Assembly: GCA_963724495.1 (NCBI GenBank)
Contig: CAVRUZ010000006.1
Location: forward strand, 310,001 to 374,000
DNA from: CAVRUZ01 sp963724495
GTDB lineage: Bacteria; Actinomycetota; Actinomycetes; Propionibacteriales; DAIQRJ01
Reading direction: 5' to 3'
Length of the DNA: 64,000 nt
Shown: positions 57,475 through 64,000 of the stretch, in pieces
Layout of the letters: each line of letters starts with the position of its first letter
Numbering within the stretch: the first letter of the stretch is position 1
Program-made: the position numbers and the translations under genes
The notes under the pieces: model-generated
Database searches by the model: none
Told to the model about the DNA's origin: nothing
Seen by the model: only the letters and a program-made list of their open reading frames with translations

Positions 57475-58194
57475 TCAACCCACCCCGTAGTGGAGGGCCA
57501 CGATCCCGCCGGACAGGTTGCGCCAGCGCACCTGCGACCAGCCCGCCTCCTGCAGCATCCGGGCCAGCTCGTCCTGGAAAGGCCAGGCCTGGATCGACTC
57601 GGCGAGGTAGCGGTAGGCAGCCGGTGCAGACGACACCCGGTCGGCGATCAGCGGCAGCGCGCGGACCAGGTAGCGCTCGTAGAGCACGCGGAACGGGGCG
57701 AACGTGGCGTGCGCGAACTCGCAGACCACAAGACGGCCACCGGGTCGCGTCACCCTTCGCATCTCCGCCAGTGCGGCGGCCGGATCGTGGGTGTTGCGCA
57801 GCCCGAAGGAGATCGTCACCGCGTCGAAGCAGTTGTCGGCGAACGGGAGCGCCAGCGCGTCACCGGCGACGAACGGCAGCTCCGGACGGCGGACAGCACC
57901 GACCGCCAGCATGCCGAGGGAGAAGTCGCAGGCAACCACGCGGGCACCGGTGTGGGCCAACGGCACCGACGACTCGCCGGTGCCGGCAGCCAGGTCGAGG
58001 ATCTGCTCGCCCGCCGCCGGCGCCACGGCGTCGACGACCGCCCGGCGCCAAAGCCGGTCCTGGCCCAGCGACAGCACGTCGTTGGTCAGGTCGTAGCGGC
58101 GGGCCACCGCGTCGAACATCGCCGCGACCTCGCCCGGCCGCTTGTCCAGATCGGCCCGCTGCGGATCGGGCCAGGGTGGCGACATGGCAGGCAT
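57475..58194 (-). CDS. menG: Demethylmenaquinone methyltransferase
   Basis: 239 residues, UbiE/MenG family SAM methyltransferase: MFDAVARRYDLTNDVLSLGQ, LDLAAGTGESSV (SAM site), and VTISFGLRNTHDP. Last chemical step forming menaquinone. ATG 58194 or 58185 are both possible; neither has a ribosome site. Upstream of menJ and nuo on the same strand. Confidence 0.94.
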   Translation of the reverse strand: MPAMSPPWPDPQRADLDKRPGEVAAMFDAVARRYDLTNDVLSLGQDRLWRRAVVDAVAPAAGEQILDLAAGTGESSVPLAHTGARVVACDFSLGMLAVGAVRRPELPFVAGDALALPFADNCFDAVTISFGLRNTHDPAAALAEMRRVTRPGGRLVVCEFAHATFAPFRVLYERYLVRALPLIADRVSSAPAAYRYLAESIQAWPFQDELARMLQEAGWSQVRWRNLSGGIVALHYGVG

Positions 58195-58352
58195 GCTCGC
58201 ACGCGGCCGGGGCAGGCCGTTGCATCGGCAAAGCGGCACCGCGGCCCATCGAACGGTGGAAAGGTGACCTTTCGTGCAGACCGGCCTACGGTCGAAGACA
58301 CCACCTTGCGACGAGCAAGCGTCCGTTCACCACCTGTGGAGGCACAGCCCAG

Positions 58353-59285
58353 ATGTCCAGCTCGACCGCCACCAGCACCGACCAGCTGCTCACGCAGGAG
58401 CAGGTCCGCTTCTTCGACGACAACGGCTATCTGGTCCTCCCGGGCCGGATCGGCGGCGAGTTGCTCGAGCGGCTCCGGTCCGCCGGTGACCAGTGGATCG
58501 CCGACGGCGCGGGGAAGGACATCGCCGCGGCCGCGGGCCAGGACAGCACCGAGGACGGCAACGACTTCGCCTTCGCCGACCGGCCGAACGGCCGGGTGAT
58601 GTTCCGCGTGGACTACCTGCACGACAAGCGGCAGGCCGCCTCGCTCGAACTGCTGGGCAGCCCGGAGATCCTCGGCATCGCGCAGAGCCTGTCCGGCGAC
58701 AACTACGTGCCCACCTACGAGTCGATGGTGTTCAAGAACGCCGGTGACGGCGCCCCGATCCACTGGCACCAGGACGCGGTGCACCCGCGCAAGTGGCGCA
58801 TCTACAACGTCGACGTCTACCTGGACGACTCACGGGCCGGCGAAGGTGCTCTGCGCGTGGTCCCGGGCACGCATCGGAGCAAGGCCGACATCTGCGCGCT
58901 GGAGGAGGGTCACGAGTGGGACATCCCCGGTGCCACCGAGGTGGCACTCAAGGCCGGTGACGTGCTCATCCACGACGTGATGATCGTGCACGGGTCACCG
59001 CCGGTCACGGGGAACGCACTGCGGCGCACCATCTACTACGAGTTCCGCGCCGCCGAGCAGATCGATGCCGAAGGACCGTGGGACCGCGACTGGATCGACG
59101 CCCGGCTGCGCCTGATCCCGCTCGCGCTGGAGGCGCACGCCGAAGCGTTCCCGGACGTGCCTCCCGCCTCATGGCGACCCGACGACGAGTGGCGGCCCGC
59201 CCCGCTGGCGGAGACCGACCTGCGCGTGCTGCACAACGGCGGAACTCCGGGCAGCTACTGCAGCGCCGGCAGTGTCTCGGTCTGA
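58353..59285 (+). CDS. Phytanoyl-CoA dioxygenase family protein
   Basis: 310 residues, Fe(II)/2-oxoglutarate oxygenase fold. Iron ligands HxD in PIHWHQDAVHP and distal His in MIVHGSPPVTGN with the 2-oxoglutarate Arg in LRRTIYYEF. Substrate unknown. GGAGG 11 nt before ATG 58353; the open frame further upstream is antisense to menG. Convergent with the formamidase gene. Confidence 0.88.
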   Translation: MSSSTATSTDQLLTQEQVRFFDDNGYLVLPGRIGGELLERLRSAGDQWIADGAGKDIAAAAGQDSTEDGNDFAFADRPNGRVMFRVDYLHDKRQAASLELLGSPEILGIAQSLSGDNYVPTYESMVFKNAGDGAPIHWHQDAVHPRKWRIYNVDVYLDDSRAGEGALRVVPGTHRSKADICALEEGHEWDIPGATEVALKAGDVLIHDVMIVHGSPPVTGNALRRTIYYEFRAAEQIDAEGPWDRDWIDARLRLIPLALEAHAEAFPDVPPASWRPDDEWRPAPLAETDLRVLHNGGTPGSYCSAGSVSV

Positions 59286-59303
59286 CGCTTTCTCACTCGA
59301 GAG

Positions 59304-60329
59304 TCAGGTGACCGCCGCGGCGATCGCGCGCATCCGCGCGTGCATGCCCTGATAGGCGTCGAATCCGGTGAGGTAGGTCTTCGCGATCTTCGCCACCACC
59401 GTGTATTCGGTGTCCACGACATTGGCCACCGGCGAGAGCACGGTCTGCGTGACCAGCTGGTAGGCGTCGAGGTGTGACAGCCCGAGGCTGCCCGCGACCC
59501 ACATCACCATGTCGTGCTGCCCGATGCGGAACGCGTCGTCGAGCGGCCGGGCCGATCCGGCCGACATCACGAAGTCGTCGTTCTCGAGGCGTGGCCAGGG
59601 AGTCTCGACACCCTTGATCAGGTCGACGACGAAGACCGTGTCCATCGCCGTCTCGACCGCCACCCCGCACGTCTCCCCCTCGCCCTGCCGGGCGTGCCCG
59701 TCGCCGAGGCTCAGTAACGCACCCGGCACGTTCACGCCGAGGTAGCAGGTGACACCGCTGCGCATCTCGGGCGTGTCCATGTTCCCGCCGAACGCGCCCG
59801 GAGTGAGGGAGGTGCGGACCTCACCGAGAGACGGTGCCACCCCCACCGTCCCGTGCATCGGGTCGAGGGGGAGGTCCACTGCGTAGCTGCTGTCGCGTGC
59901 CTCGTAGCGCACCACCCCCTGCTCCCGGTCGATCGCGTAGATCCAGGTCTGCTGGGCCAGCGCCGCCTGCAGCCCTGCCGTTCTCGGTGTGCTGGTGAGC
60001 GATCCGAAGAAGGGCACCGTGGTGGAGACGCCCCAGTCCTCGCGGGGGGTGATCGACACGAAGTGCACAGCCAGCGTGTCGCCGGGTTCTGCGCCCTCGA
60101 CATGGAACGGGCCGGTCTGCGGGTTGAGGTACCGGGCATCGAGCACGTCGCTGGCGGTCGTGTCCCGGTGCGAGATCGCCCCGTTGAACGCGTCGCGCGT
60201 CCAGGTGGAGACGACCGAGCCGGGCCGCACCTGGGCCACGGGCTCGTGTCCGCCGAAGGTGTAGACGAGGTCCGCCCGTGGCATCCCCGGGTCGTGGTCG
60301 TAGCGCTGGATCTCGATGGGGTCTGTCAT
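59304..60329 (-). CDS. Acetamidase/formamidase family protein
   Basis: 341 residues of the FmdA/AmdA family: FHVEGAEPGDTLAVHF, GGNMDTPEMRSGVTCYLGV, and LGDGHARQGEGETCGVAVE, the family's central GDxHxxQGxGE signature. Hydrolyses a short amide. 24 nt after the anti-sigma gene and likely in its operon. Confidence 0.88.
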   Translation of the reverse strand: MTDPIEIQRYDHDPGMPRADLVYTFGGHEPVAQVRPGSVVSTWTRDAFNGAISHRDTTASDVLDARYLNPQTGPFHVEGAEPGDTLAVHFVSITPREDWGVSTTVPFFGSLTSTPRTAGLQAALAQQTWIYAIDREQGVVRYEARDSSYAVDLPLDPMHGTVGVAPSLGEVRTSLTPGAFGGNMDTPEMRSGVTCYLGVNVPGALLSLGDGHARQGEGETCGVAVETAMDTVFVVDLIKGVETPWPRLENDDFVMSAGSARPLDDAFRIGQHDMVMWVAGSLGLSHLDAYQLVTQTVLSPVANVVDTEYTVVAKIAKTYLTGFDAYQGMHARMRAIAAAVT

Positions 60330-60353
60330 CGCCGTCTCCGGTTTTTTCTACCG

Positions 60354-61061
60354 TCAGCCGTGCACCTTCGCCTCGGCGATGCGGGCTCCGCCACCGGTGC
60401 GGATCTCCACCGTCGCGATCGACTCGGAGCGTACGGCGCAGGCCGCGGTGAGATTCGTGCGGCCTGCCGGCGTGGCGTTCCAGGTGGCGACGCGGTAGGC
60501 GCGGCCGTCGGACTCGACCACCCACAACGCCATCGTCCCGGTGGTCGGGAGCTGCCCGGCCTGCAGTTCCAGCTGGGTGCCCCACTGCTTGTTGACGACC
60601 GTCACCGCGCCCTGCACCGGCGACGAGCCCACGCCGACGGCGGCGATCGTGGTGCCCTGGGACGGCGACGCCGGCGGGGAGTCGTCCACCAGAAGGGGAC
60701 GCGTGACGAAGCCGACCACGAGGCACAACACCGCGACGGCCGCGACCAGGCCGGCGCTCACGAACCGACGCCGCCGGCGCTCCCGACGGATGCGTTCGGT
60801 GAGCGACGCGGGTGCGGGCAGGGCGTCGTCGGCCGCGAAGACGGCGGCGGGCTGACTGCCCTGCCGGGCGAGCTCCAGCAGCGGCGGAAGGCCGGAGAGC
60901 TGCCCCGCCTCGCGCTGGCACTCGGTGCAGGTTCGCAGGTGCCGGCTGAACGCGCGGTGCTCCTCCGGGTCAAGGCCCCCGAGAACGAACGCGCCGAGCA
61001 GCTCATGCAGCTGCTCGTGCTCGGTCGGCTCTGGTCCCGCCGGGTCCCACCGGGATGTCAT
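60354..61061 (-). CDS. Zinc-dependent anti-sigma factor
   Basis: 235 residues. N-terminal ZAS domain with HLRTCTECQ (HxxxCxxC) and an upstream HEQLHELLGAFVLGGLDPEE; one transmembrane helix at about 102-121 (FVSAGLVAAVAVLCLVVGFV); extracellular C-terminal domain like RskA/RslA. Start overlaps the sigma gene by 4 nt. It should hold the ECF sigma inactive until a redox or cell-surface signal. Confidence 0.9.
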   Translation of the reverse strand: MTSRWDPAGPEPTEHEQLHELLGAFVLGGLDPEEHRAFSRHLRTCTECQREAGQLSGLPPLLELARQGSQPAAVFAADDALPAPASLTERIRRERRRRRFVSAGLVAAVAVLCLVVGFVTRPLLVDDSPPASPSQGTTIAAVGVGSSPVQGAVTVVNKQWGTQLELQAGQLPTTGTMALWVVESDGRAYRVATWNATPAGRTNLTAACAVRSESIATVEIRTGGGARIAEAKVHG

Positions 61062-61573
61062 TGGGCTACCCCCATCTCGTCCAGGACCGCACGCAGCGAC
61101 CGCACCGCGTAGTACGCCCGCGACTTCACCGTTCCCGCGGGGATCTTCAGCAGGTCGGCCGCCTGGTTGACCGTCAGCCCTTCGTAGTAGAGAACCCGCA
61201 CCACCTCGCGGTGATCGCGCTGCAGTCGGGTCAGCGCCTCCTCCACCAGGACCTGGTCGAGGAGCCGGTCGACCTCGGCGATGGAGTTGACGGTCCGGTC
61301 ACCCTGTGGACGTTCGGGCAGGTCGGCGTCGGGACTCTCCGGTGGCCGGCGACCCGCGGCCCGGTACTGGTCGATCAGCAGGTTGCGCGCGGTCGCCAGC
61401 AGGTAGCCGCGCATGTTGGTGGGCTCGGGTGCCTTGCGCCAGGCCCGGAACACGACCTCCTGGACGAGGTCGTCCGCGAGGCCGGGGTCGTGGGTGGCCC
61501 GCAGCGCGAACCGCCGGAGCACGCCACCGTGTTCGGCGTAGATCGCGGCGACGACCTCCTTGTCGAGCGGCAC
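61058..61573 (-). CDS. ECF RNA polymerase sigma factor (SigL/SigK-like)
   Basis: 171 residues: region 2 with LADDLVQEVVFRAWRK and MRGYLLATARNLLIDQYR, region 4 with YYEGLTVNQAADLLKIPAGT and VKSRAYYAVRSLRA. GTG 61573 follows AGGAGGTG. Divergently placed promoters in front of itself and the lipoprotein gene share the pattern YGAACC-N16-CGTCYT, resembling the mycobacterial SigL consensus. Confidence 0.92.
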   Translation of the reverse strand: MPLDKEVVAAIYAEHGGVLRRFALRATHDPGLADDLVQEVVFRAWRKAPEPTNMRGYLLATARNLLIDQYRAAGRRPPESPDADLPERPQGDRTVNSIAEVDRLLDQVLVEEALTRLQRDHREVVRVLYYEGLTVNQAADLLKIPAGTVKSRAYYAVRSLRAVLDEMGVAQ

Positions 61574-61629
61574 CGCCTACACCTCCTGCTCGGCCTGGAC
61601 CTGTCCCTCGTGAAGACGGCCCACTCTTG

Positions 61630-61657
61630 AAGACGGCAGGGCGGGTCGCACGGTTCG
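61630..61657 (-). promoter_or_regulatory. ECF-type promoter of the sigma/anti-sigma operon
   Basis: Minus strand: CGAACC (61652-61657), 16-nt spacer, CGTCTT (61630-61635). About 50 nt upstream of the sigma GTG. Indicates autoregulation. Confidence 0.68.
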
Positions 61658-61681
61658 ATCCTGCCTCACCTGGTGCGCCGA

Positions 61682-61709
61682 TGAACCCGTCGTGGACAAC
61701 CGACGTCCT
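61682..61709 (+). promoter_or_regulatory. ECF-type promoter of the lipoprotein gene
   Basis: TGAACC (61682-61687), 16-nt spacer, CGTCCT (61704-61709). Same architecture as the divergent promoter; predicted leader of about 48 nt. Confidence 0.7.
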
Positions 61710-61763
61710 GGCATGGCAAGCCGTCCGCACTCAGCGGGCTGATGGCGTCACAGGAGGACACGG

Positions 61764-62204
61764 ATGCGCAGACACATTCTGCTGGTGATCGGGATGGCGG
61801 TCGTTGCTCTGCTGACCCTGACCAGTTGCGGGAGCAGTGCCGATGCCCTGCAGGTCAAGGACACATCGCTCGGCAAGGTCGTCACGGACAGCAAGGGGAT
61901 GACCCTCTACATGTTCGACAAGGACACGCAGGGCGGTCCGACGAGTTCCTGCACCGGCGAATGCCTGGTCGCGTGGCCGCCGCTCTTCGCCGGTGAGGAC
62001 GACCCGGAGGGCAAGGACATCAGCGCCGACTTCGCCACGATCAGCACGCCTGACGGCAGGCAGCAGGTCACCCTCGACGGCTGGCCGCTCTACTACTACG
62101 TGAAGGACAAGGCCCCTGGTGATGTCACCGGCCAGGGCGTCGGTGACGTGTGGTGGGTCTTGGGTCCCGACGGCTCGCTGATCAAGACCAAGCCCGCCGC
62201 CTGA
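61764..62204 (+). CDS. Secreted lipoprotein with two Y-x-[FYW]-x-x-D motifs
   Basis: 146 residues. Signal peptide MRRHILLVIGMAVVALLTL followed by lipobox LTSC, so lipid-anchored outside the membrane. Two copies of the COG4315 motif, YMFDKD and YYYVKD, and a Cys pair in SCTGECLVAWPP. Function unknown; small lipoproteins of this type sit near redox or stress genes. AGGAGG 6 nt before ATG; under the predicted ECF promoter. Confidence 0.88.
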   Translation: MRRHILLVIGMAVVALLTLTSCGSSADALQVKDTSLGKVVTDSKGMTLYMFDKDTQGGPTSSCTGECLVAWPPLFAGEDDPEGKDISADFATISTPDGRQQVTLDGWPLYYYVKDKAPGDVTGQGVGDVWWVLGPDGSLIKTKPAA

Positions 62205-62236
62205 CGCCCCGGAAAGGTCCGGTCGCCCGGCCTCCC

Positions 62237-62242
62237 TAGGCT
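62237..62242 (+). promoter_or_regulatory. -10 box for leaderless menF
   Basis: TAGGCT followed by 8 nt and the GTG at 62251; no ribosome site lies before that GTG. Confidence 0.45.
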
Positions 62243-62250
62243 TGTCGACT

Positions 62251-63540
62251 GTGACCTCGATGCCGCTGGCTGCTTCCGCTCCGCGGCTGGTCAGCCGCAC
62301 CGTCGAGGTCGAGGACGTCGACGATCTGGTGTCGCTCATCCCTCCCGGTGAGCGGCCGATCACCTGGATCCGCCGCGGAGACGGGCTCGTCGGGTGGGGG
62401 GTCGCGGCGACCCTGCGGACGTCCGGCCCGGATCGGTTCGACAACGCCGGTCGCTGGTTCGACGACCTCGCCGAGTCGGCCAGGGTCCGCGACGAGGTCC
62501 AGGTGCCCGGCTCCGGTTTGGTGGCCTTCGGCTCCTTCGCCTTCGACGACTCCGCCGAGGCGGAGCCGTCCGGCGCCGCAGTCAGCCTGCTGACGATTCC
62601 GCGGGTCGTCGTCGGCAGGCACGCAGGCCGTTCGTTCGTCACGACGACTTCGGCGTCGCCGGAACTACCGCCGCCGTACCGGATCCGGCGACAGCCGGCA
62701 CCGAAGGCACCGGAGGCGGTCGTCGTCGCCGACGGCGCCATCTCGGGCGACGGCTGGATGGGCAAGGTCGCCGAGGCGGTCGGCCGGATCGCGACCGACG
62801 GCGGGCTCGGCAAAGTGGTCCTGTCACGCGACCTGCTCGCCCAGGCAGCAGGGCCCGTCGACCTCCGCTGGCCGATCGGCCGGCTGGCCACCGACTACCA
62901 CGACTGCTGGACGTTCTGTGTGGACGGCCTGGTCGGAGCCACGCCCGAGCTGCTGGTCCGCCGCGAGCGAGGGCTGGTGACGTCGCGGGTCTTGGCCGGG
63001 ACGATCCGCCGCACCGGCGACGACGAACACGACCTGGCGCTGGCGGCCTCGTTGGCCCGTTCCAGCAAGGATCTCGAGGAACACGAGTTCGCCGCCGCTT
63101 CGCTGGCGGAGGCGCTGGCGCCGTTCTGCACGGCGATGAACGTGCCGGAGACGCCCTTCGTTCTCCACCTGCCCAACCTCATGCATCTGGCCACCGAGGT
63201 GACAGGCGTGCTTGCCGCGGATTCACCGTCCTCGCTGGAGATCGCGGGAGCTCTTCACCCCACGGCGGCCGTGTGCGGCACACCGACCGAGGCGGCGCGG
63301 CGGCTGATCGCCGAGTTGGAGGCCATCCCGCGGGATCGGTACGCCGGTCCGGTCGGGTGGGTCGGTGCCGACGGCGACGGCGAATGGGGGATCGCACTCC
63401 GGTGCGCGCAACAGCAGGCGGACCTCAGCGTGCTGAGACTCCATGTCGGCTGCGGCATCGTCGCGGGGTCGGATCCACTGGCAGAGCTAGCGGAATCCAT
63501 CGTCAAGGCGCAGCCGATCATCACGGCGCTGCAGTCCTAG
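62251..63540 (+). CDS. menF: Isochorismate synthase
   Basis: 429 residues of the chorismate-utilising family, first step toward menaquinone: KVVLSRDLLAQAAGPVDL, TFCVDGLVGATPELLVRR, LAGTIRRTGDDEHD, and LHPTAAVCGTPTEAARRLI followed by GPVGWVGADGDGEWGIALR. GTG 62251 chosen from the -10 spacing; a TTG three codons earlier is the alternative. Its stop overlaps that of the convergent epimerase gene (shared CTAG). Confidence 0.9.
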   Translation: MTSMPLAASAPRLVSRTVEVEDVDDLVSLIPPGERPITWIRRGDGLVGWGVAATLRTSGPDRFDNAGRWFDDLAESARVRDEVQVPGSGLVAFGSFAFDDSAEAEPSGAAVSLLTIPRVVVGRHAGRSFVTTTSASPELPPPYRIRRQPAPKAPEAVVVADGAISGDGWMGKVAEAVGRIATDGGLGKVVLSRDLLAQAAGPVDLRWPIGRLATDYHDCWTFCVDGLVGATPELLVRRERGLVTSRVLAGTIRRTGDDEHDLALAASLARSSKDLEEHEFAAASLAEALAPFCTAMNVPETPFVLHLPNLMHLATEVTGVLAADSPSSLEIAGALHPTAAVCGTPTEAARRLIAELEAIPRDRYAGPVGWVGADGDGEWGIALRCAQQQADLSVLRLHVGCGIVAGSDPLAELAESIVKAQPIITALQS

Positions 63541-64000
63541 GCGTCGCGCCAGCTGTGCCGAGGGCGCCAGCCGATGGTCTGCTCGGCGGCCGAGAGGTCG
63601 AACGCCGTCGCCGTCCCCTCGATCGGAGAGACCAGCCGCGTGTCGGGCGAGTGGTCGCGGATGAGGTCTTCGGTCGGCACGCTCGACAGCGTGTCGGCAG
63701 CCGTGATGTTCAACGCAGCAAAGCCGAACGGCCGCTCGATAGCTGTCGTGACGGCCTGGACACAGGCCGATGCGGCGTCGCGGATGTCGACGTAGCCCCA
63801 CAGACCACGGCCGGAACCGTGCAGGTCGGCGTCCGGCTCCGCCAGCGACTTGGCGGCCGCGCGCTGCTCGTCGGGACGCGCGATCCAGTGGAACCGCAGG
63901 CAGGCGATGCTCATGCCGTCGCGGCGGCAGAACATCCGGGCGGTGTGCTCGTCGACCTCCTTGCCGAGGCCGTAGACGTCGTGGTTCGCGAGCTCGGAGT
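63537..64000 (-). CDS. NAD-dependent epimerase/dehydratase (N-terminus off the window)
   Basis: About 153 C-terminal residues of an extended SDR. The catalytic YxxxK appears as YGLGK near position 63960, followed by IACLRFHWI and RGLWGYVDIRDAA. The Rossmann NAD site lies beyond 64000. Likely sugar-nucleotide or related substrate. Confidence 0.85.
   Translation of the reverse strand, partial: SELANHDVYGLGKEVDEHTARMFCRRDGMSIACLRFHWIARPDEQRAAAKSLAEPDADLHGSGRGLWGYVDIRDAASACVQAVTTAIERPFGFAALNITAADTLSSVPTEDLIRDHSPDTRLVSPIEGTATAFDLSAAEQTIGWRPRHSWRDA

Noticed and set aside
57300..58352. Upstream extension of the phytanoyl-CoA dioxygenase frame (about 350 codons)
   Set aside because: Antisense to menG, Arg/Pro-rich and not enzyme-like; the family start with a ribosome site is at 58353.

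Overview
The window is a chromosomal segment of a high-GC actinobacterium (Actinomycetota). Evidence: uniformly GC-rich codons; frequent GTG/TTG starts; start codons lying 5-8 nt after a TANNNT -10 box (leaderless genes); the actinobacterial gene order tRNA-Thr / tRNA-Met / rpmG / two MaoC-type dehydratases upstream of tRNA-Trp / secE / nusG / rplKA; a complete menaquinone-linked nuoA-N operon; and the KorAB 2-oxoacid ferredoxin oxidoreductase pair. I cannot name the genus from the sequence alone.

Layout. 1-17 kb is the ribosomal/RNA-polymerase block, all on the minus strand: secE-nusG-rplK-rplA-(VOC protein)-rplJ-rplL, rpoB-rpoC, then rpsL-rpsG-fusA-tuf (tuf runs off the left edge). 17-24 kb holds a SAM-riboswitch-controlled PLP sulfur-metabolism gene, a DUF2089/adhesin-like gene pair, adenosine deaminase, a tandem GNAT protein, murB, two MaoC-type dehydratase subunits, rpmG and tRNA-Met/tRNA-Thr. 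24.3-31.5 kb is an accessory catabolic island: cupin, HpcH/HpaI aldolase, SDR, LacI regulator, nitrilase-superfamily hydrolase, and a HisD-family dehydrogenase fused to two SnoaL/NTF2-like domains. Two copies of the same 10-bp palindromic operator flank it, and two of its genes carry 1-nt frameshifts. 31.5-39.4 kb has a YjbR-like protein, tRNA-Tyr, YajQ, a degenerate M48-like membrane protein, korAB, rarD, and an SRPBCC/AraC pair.

39.1-58.2 kb is a respiration and quinone block on the minus strand: menG, menJ, nuoABCDEFGHIJKLMN and a polyprenyl diphosphate synthase. With the isochorismate synthase at 62.3 kb these genes cover several steps of menaquinone synthesis plus the NDH-1 complex that reduces menaquinone. 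58-64 kb holds a phytanoyl-CoA dioxygenase-like protein, a formamidase-family protein, an ECF sigma / zinc anti-sigma pair with two matching divergent promoters (one in front of the sigma gene, one in front of a lipoprotein gene), menF, and a truncated NAD-dependent epimerase.

Most notable: the operator-flanked LacI island with its domain fusion; the ECF sigma circuit readable from its promoters; overlapping divergent leaderless promoters with a palindrome in the spacer at 19.6 kb; a likely frameshift in a repeat-bearing rplJ tail; a CRP-type site before menJ-nuo; and a membrane protein whose metalloprotease HExxH motif is lost. All calls come from reading the sequence; no database search was run.
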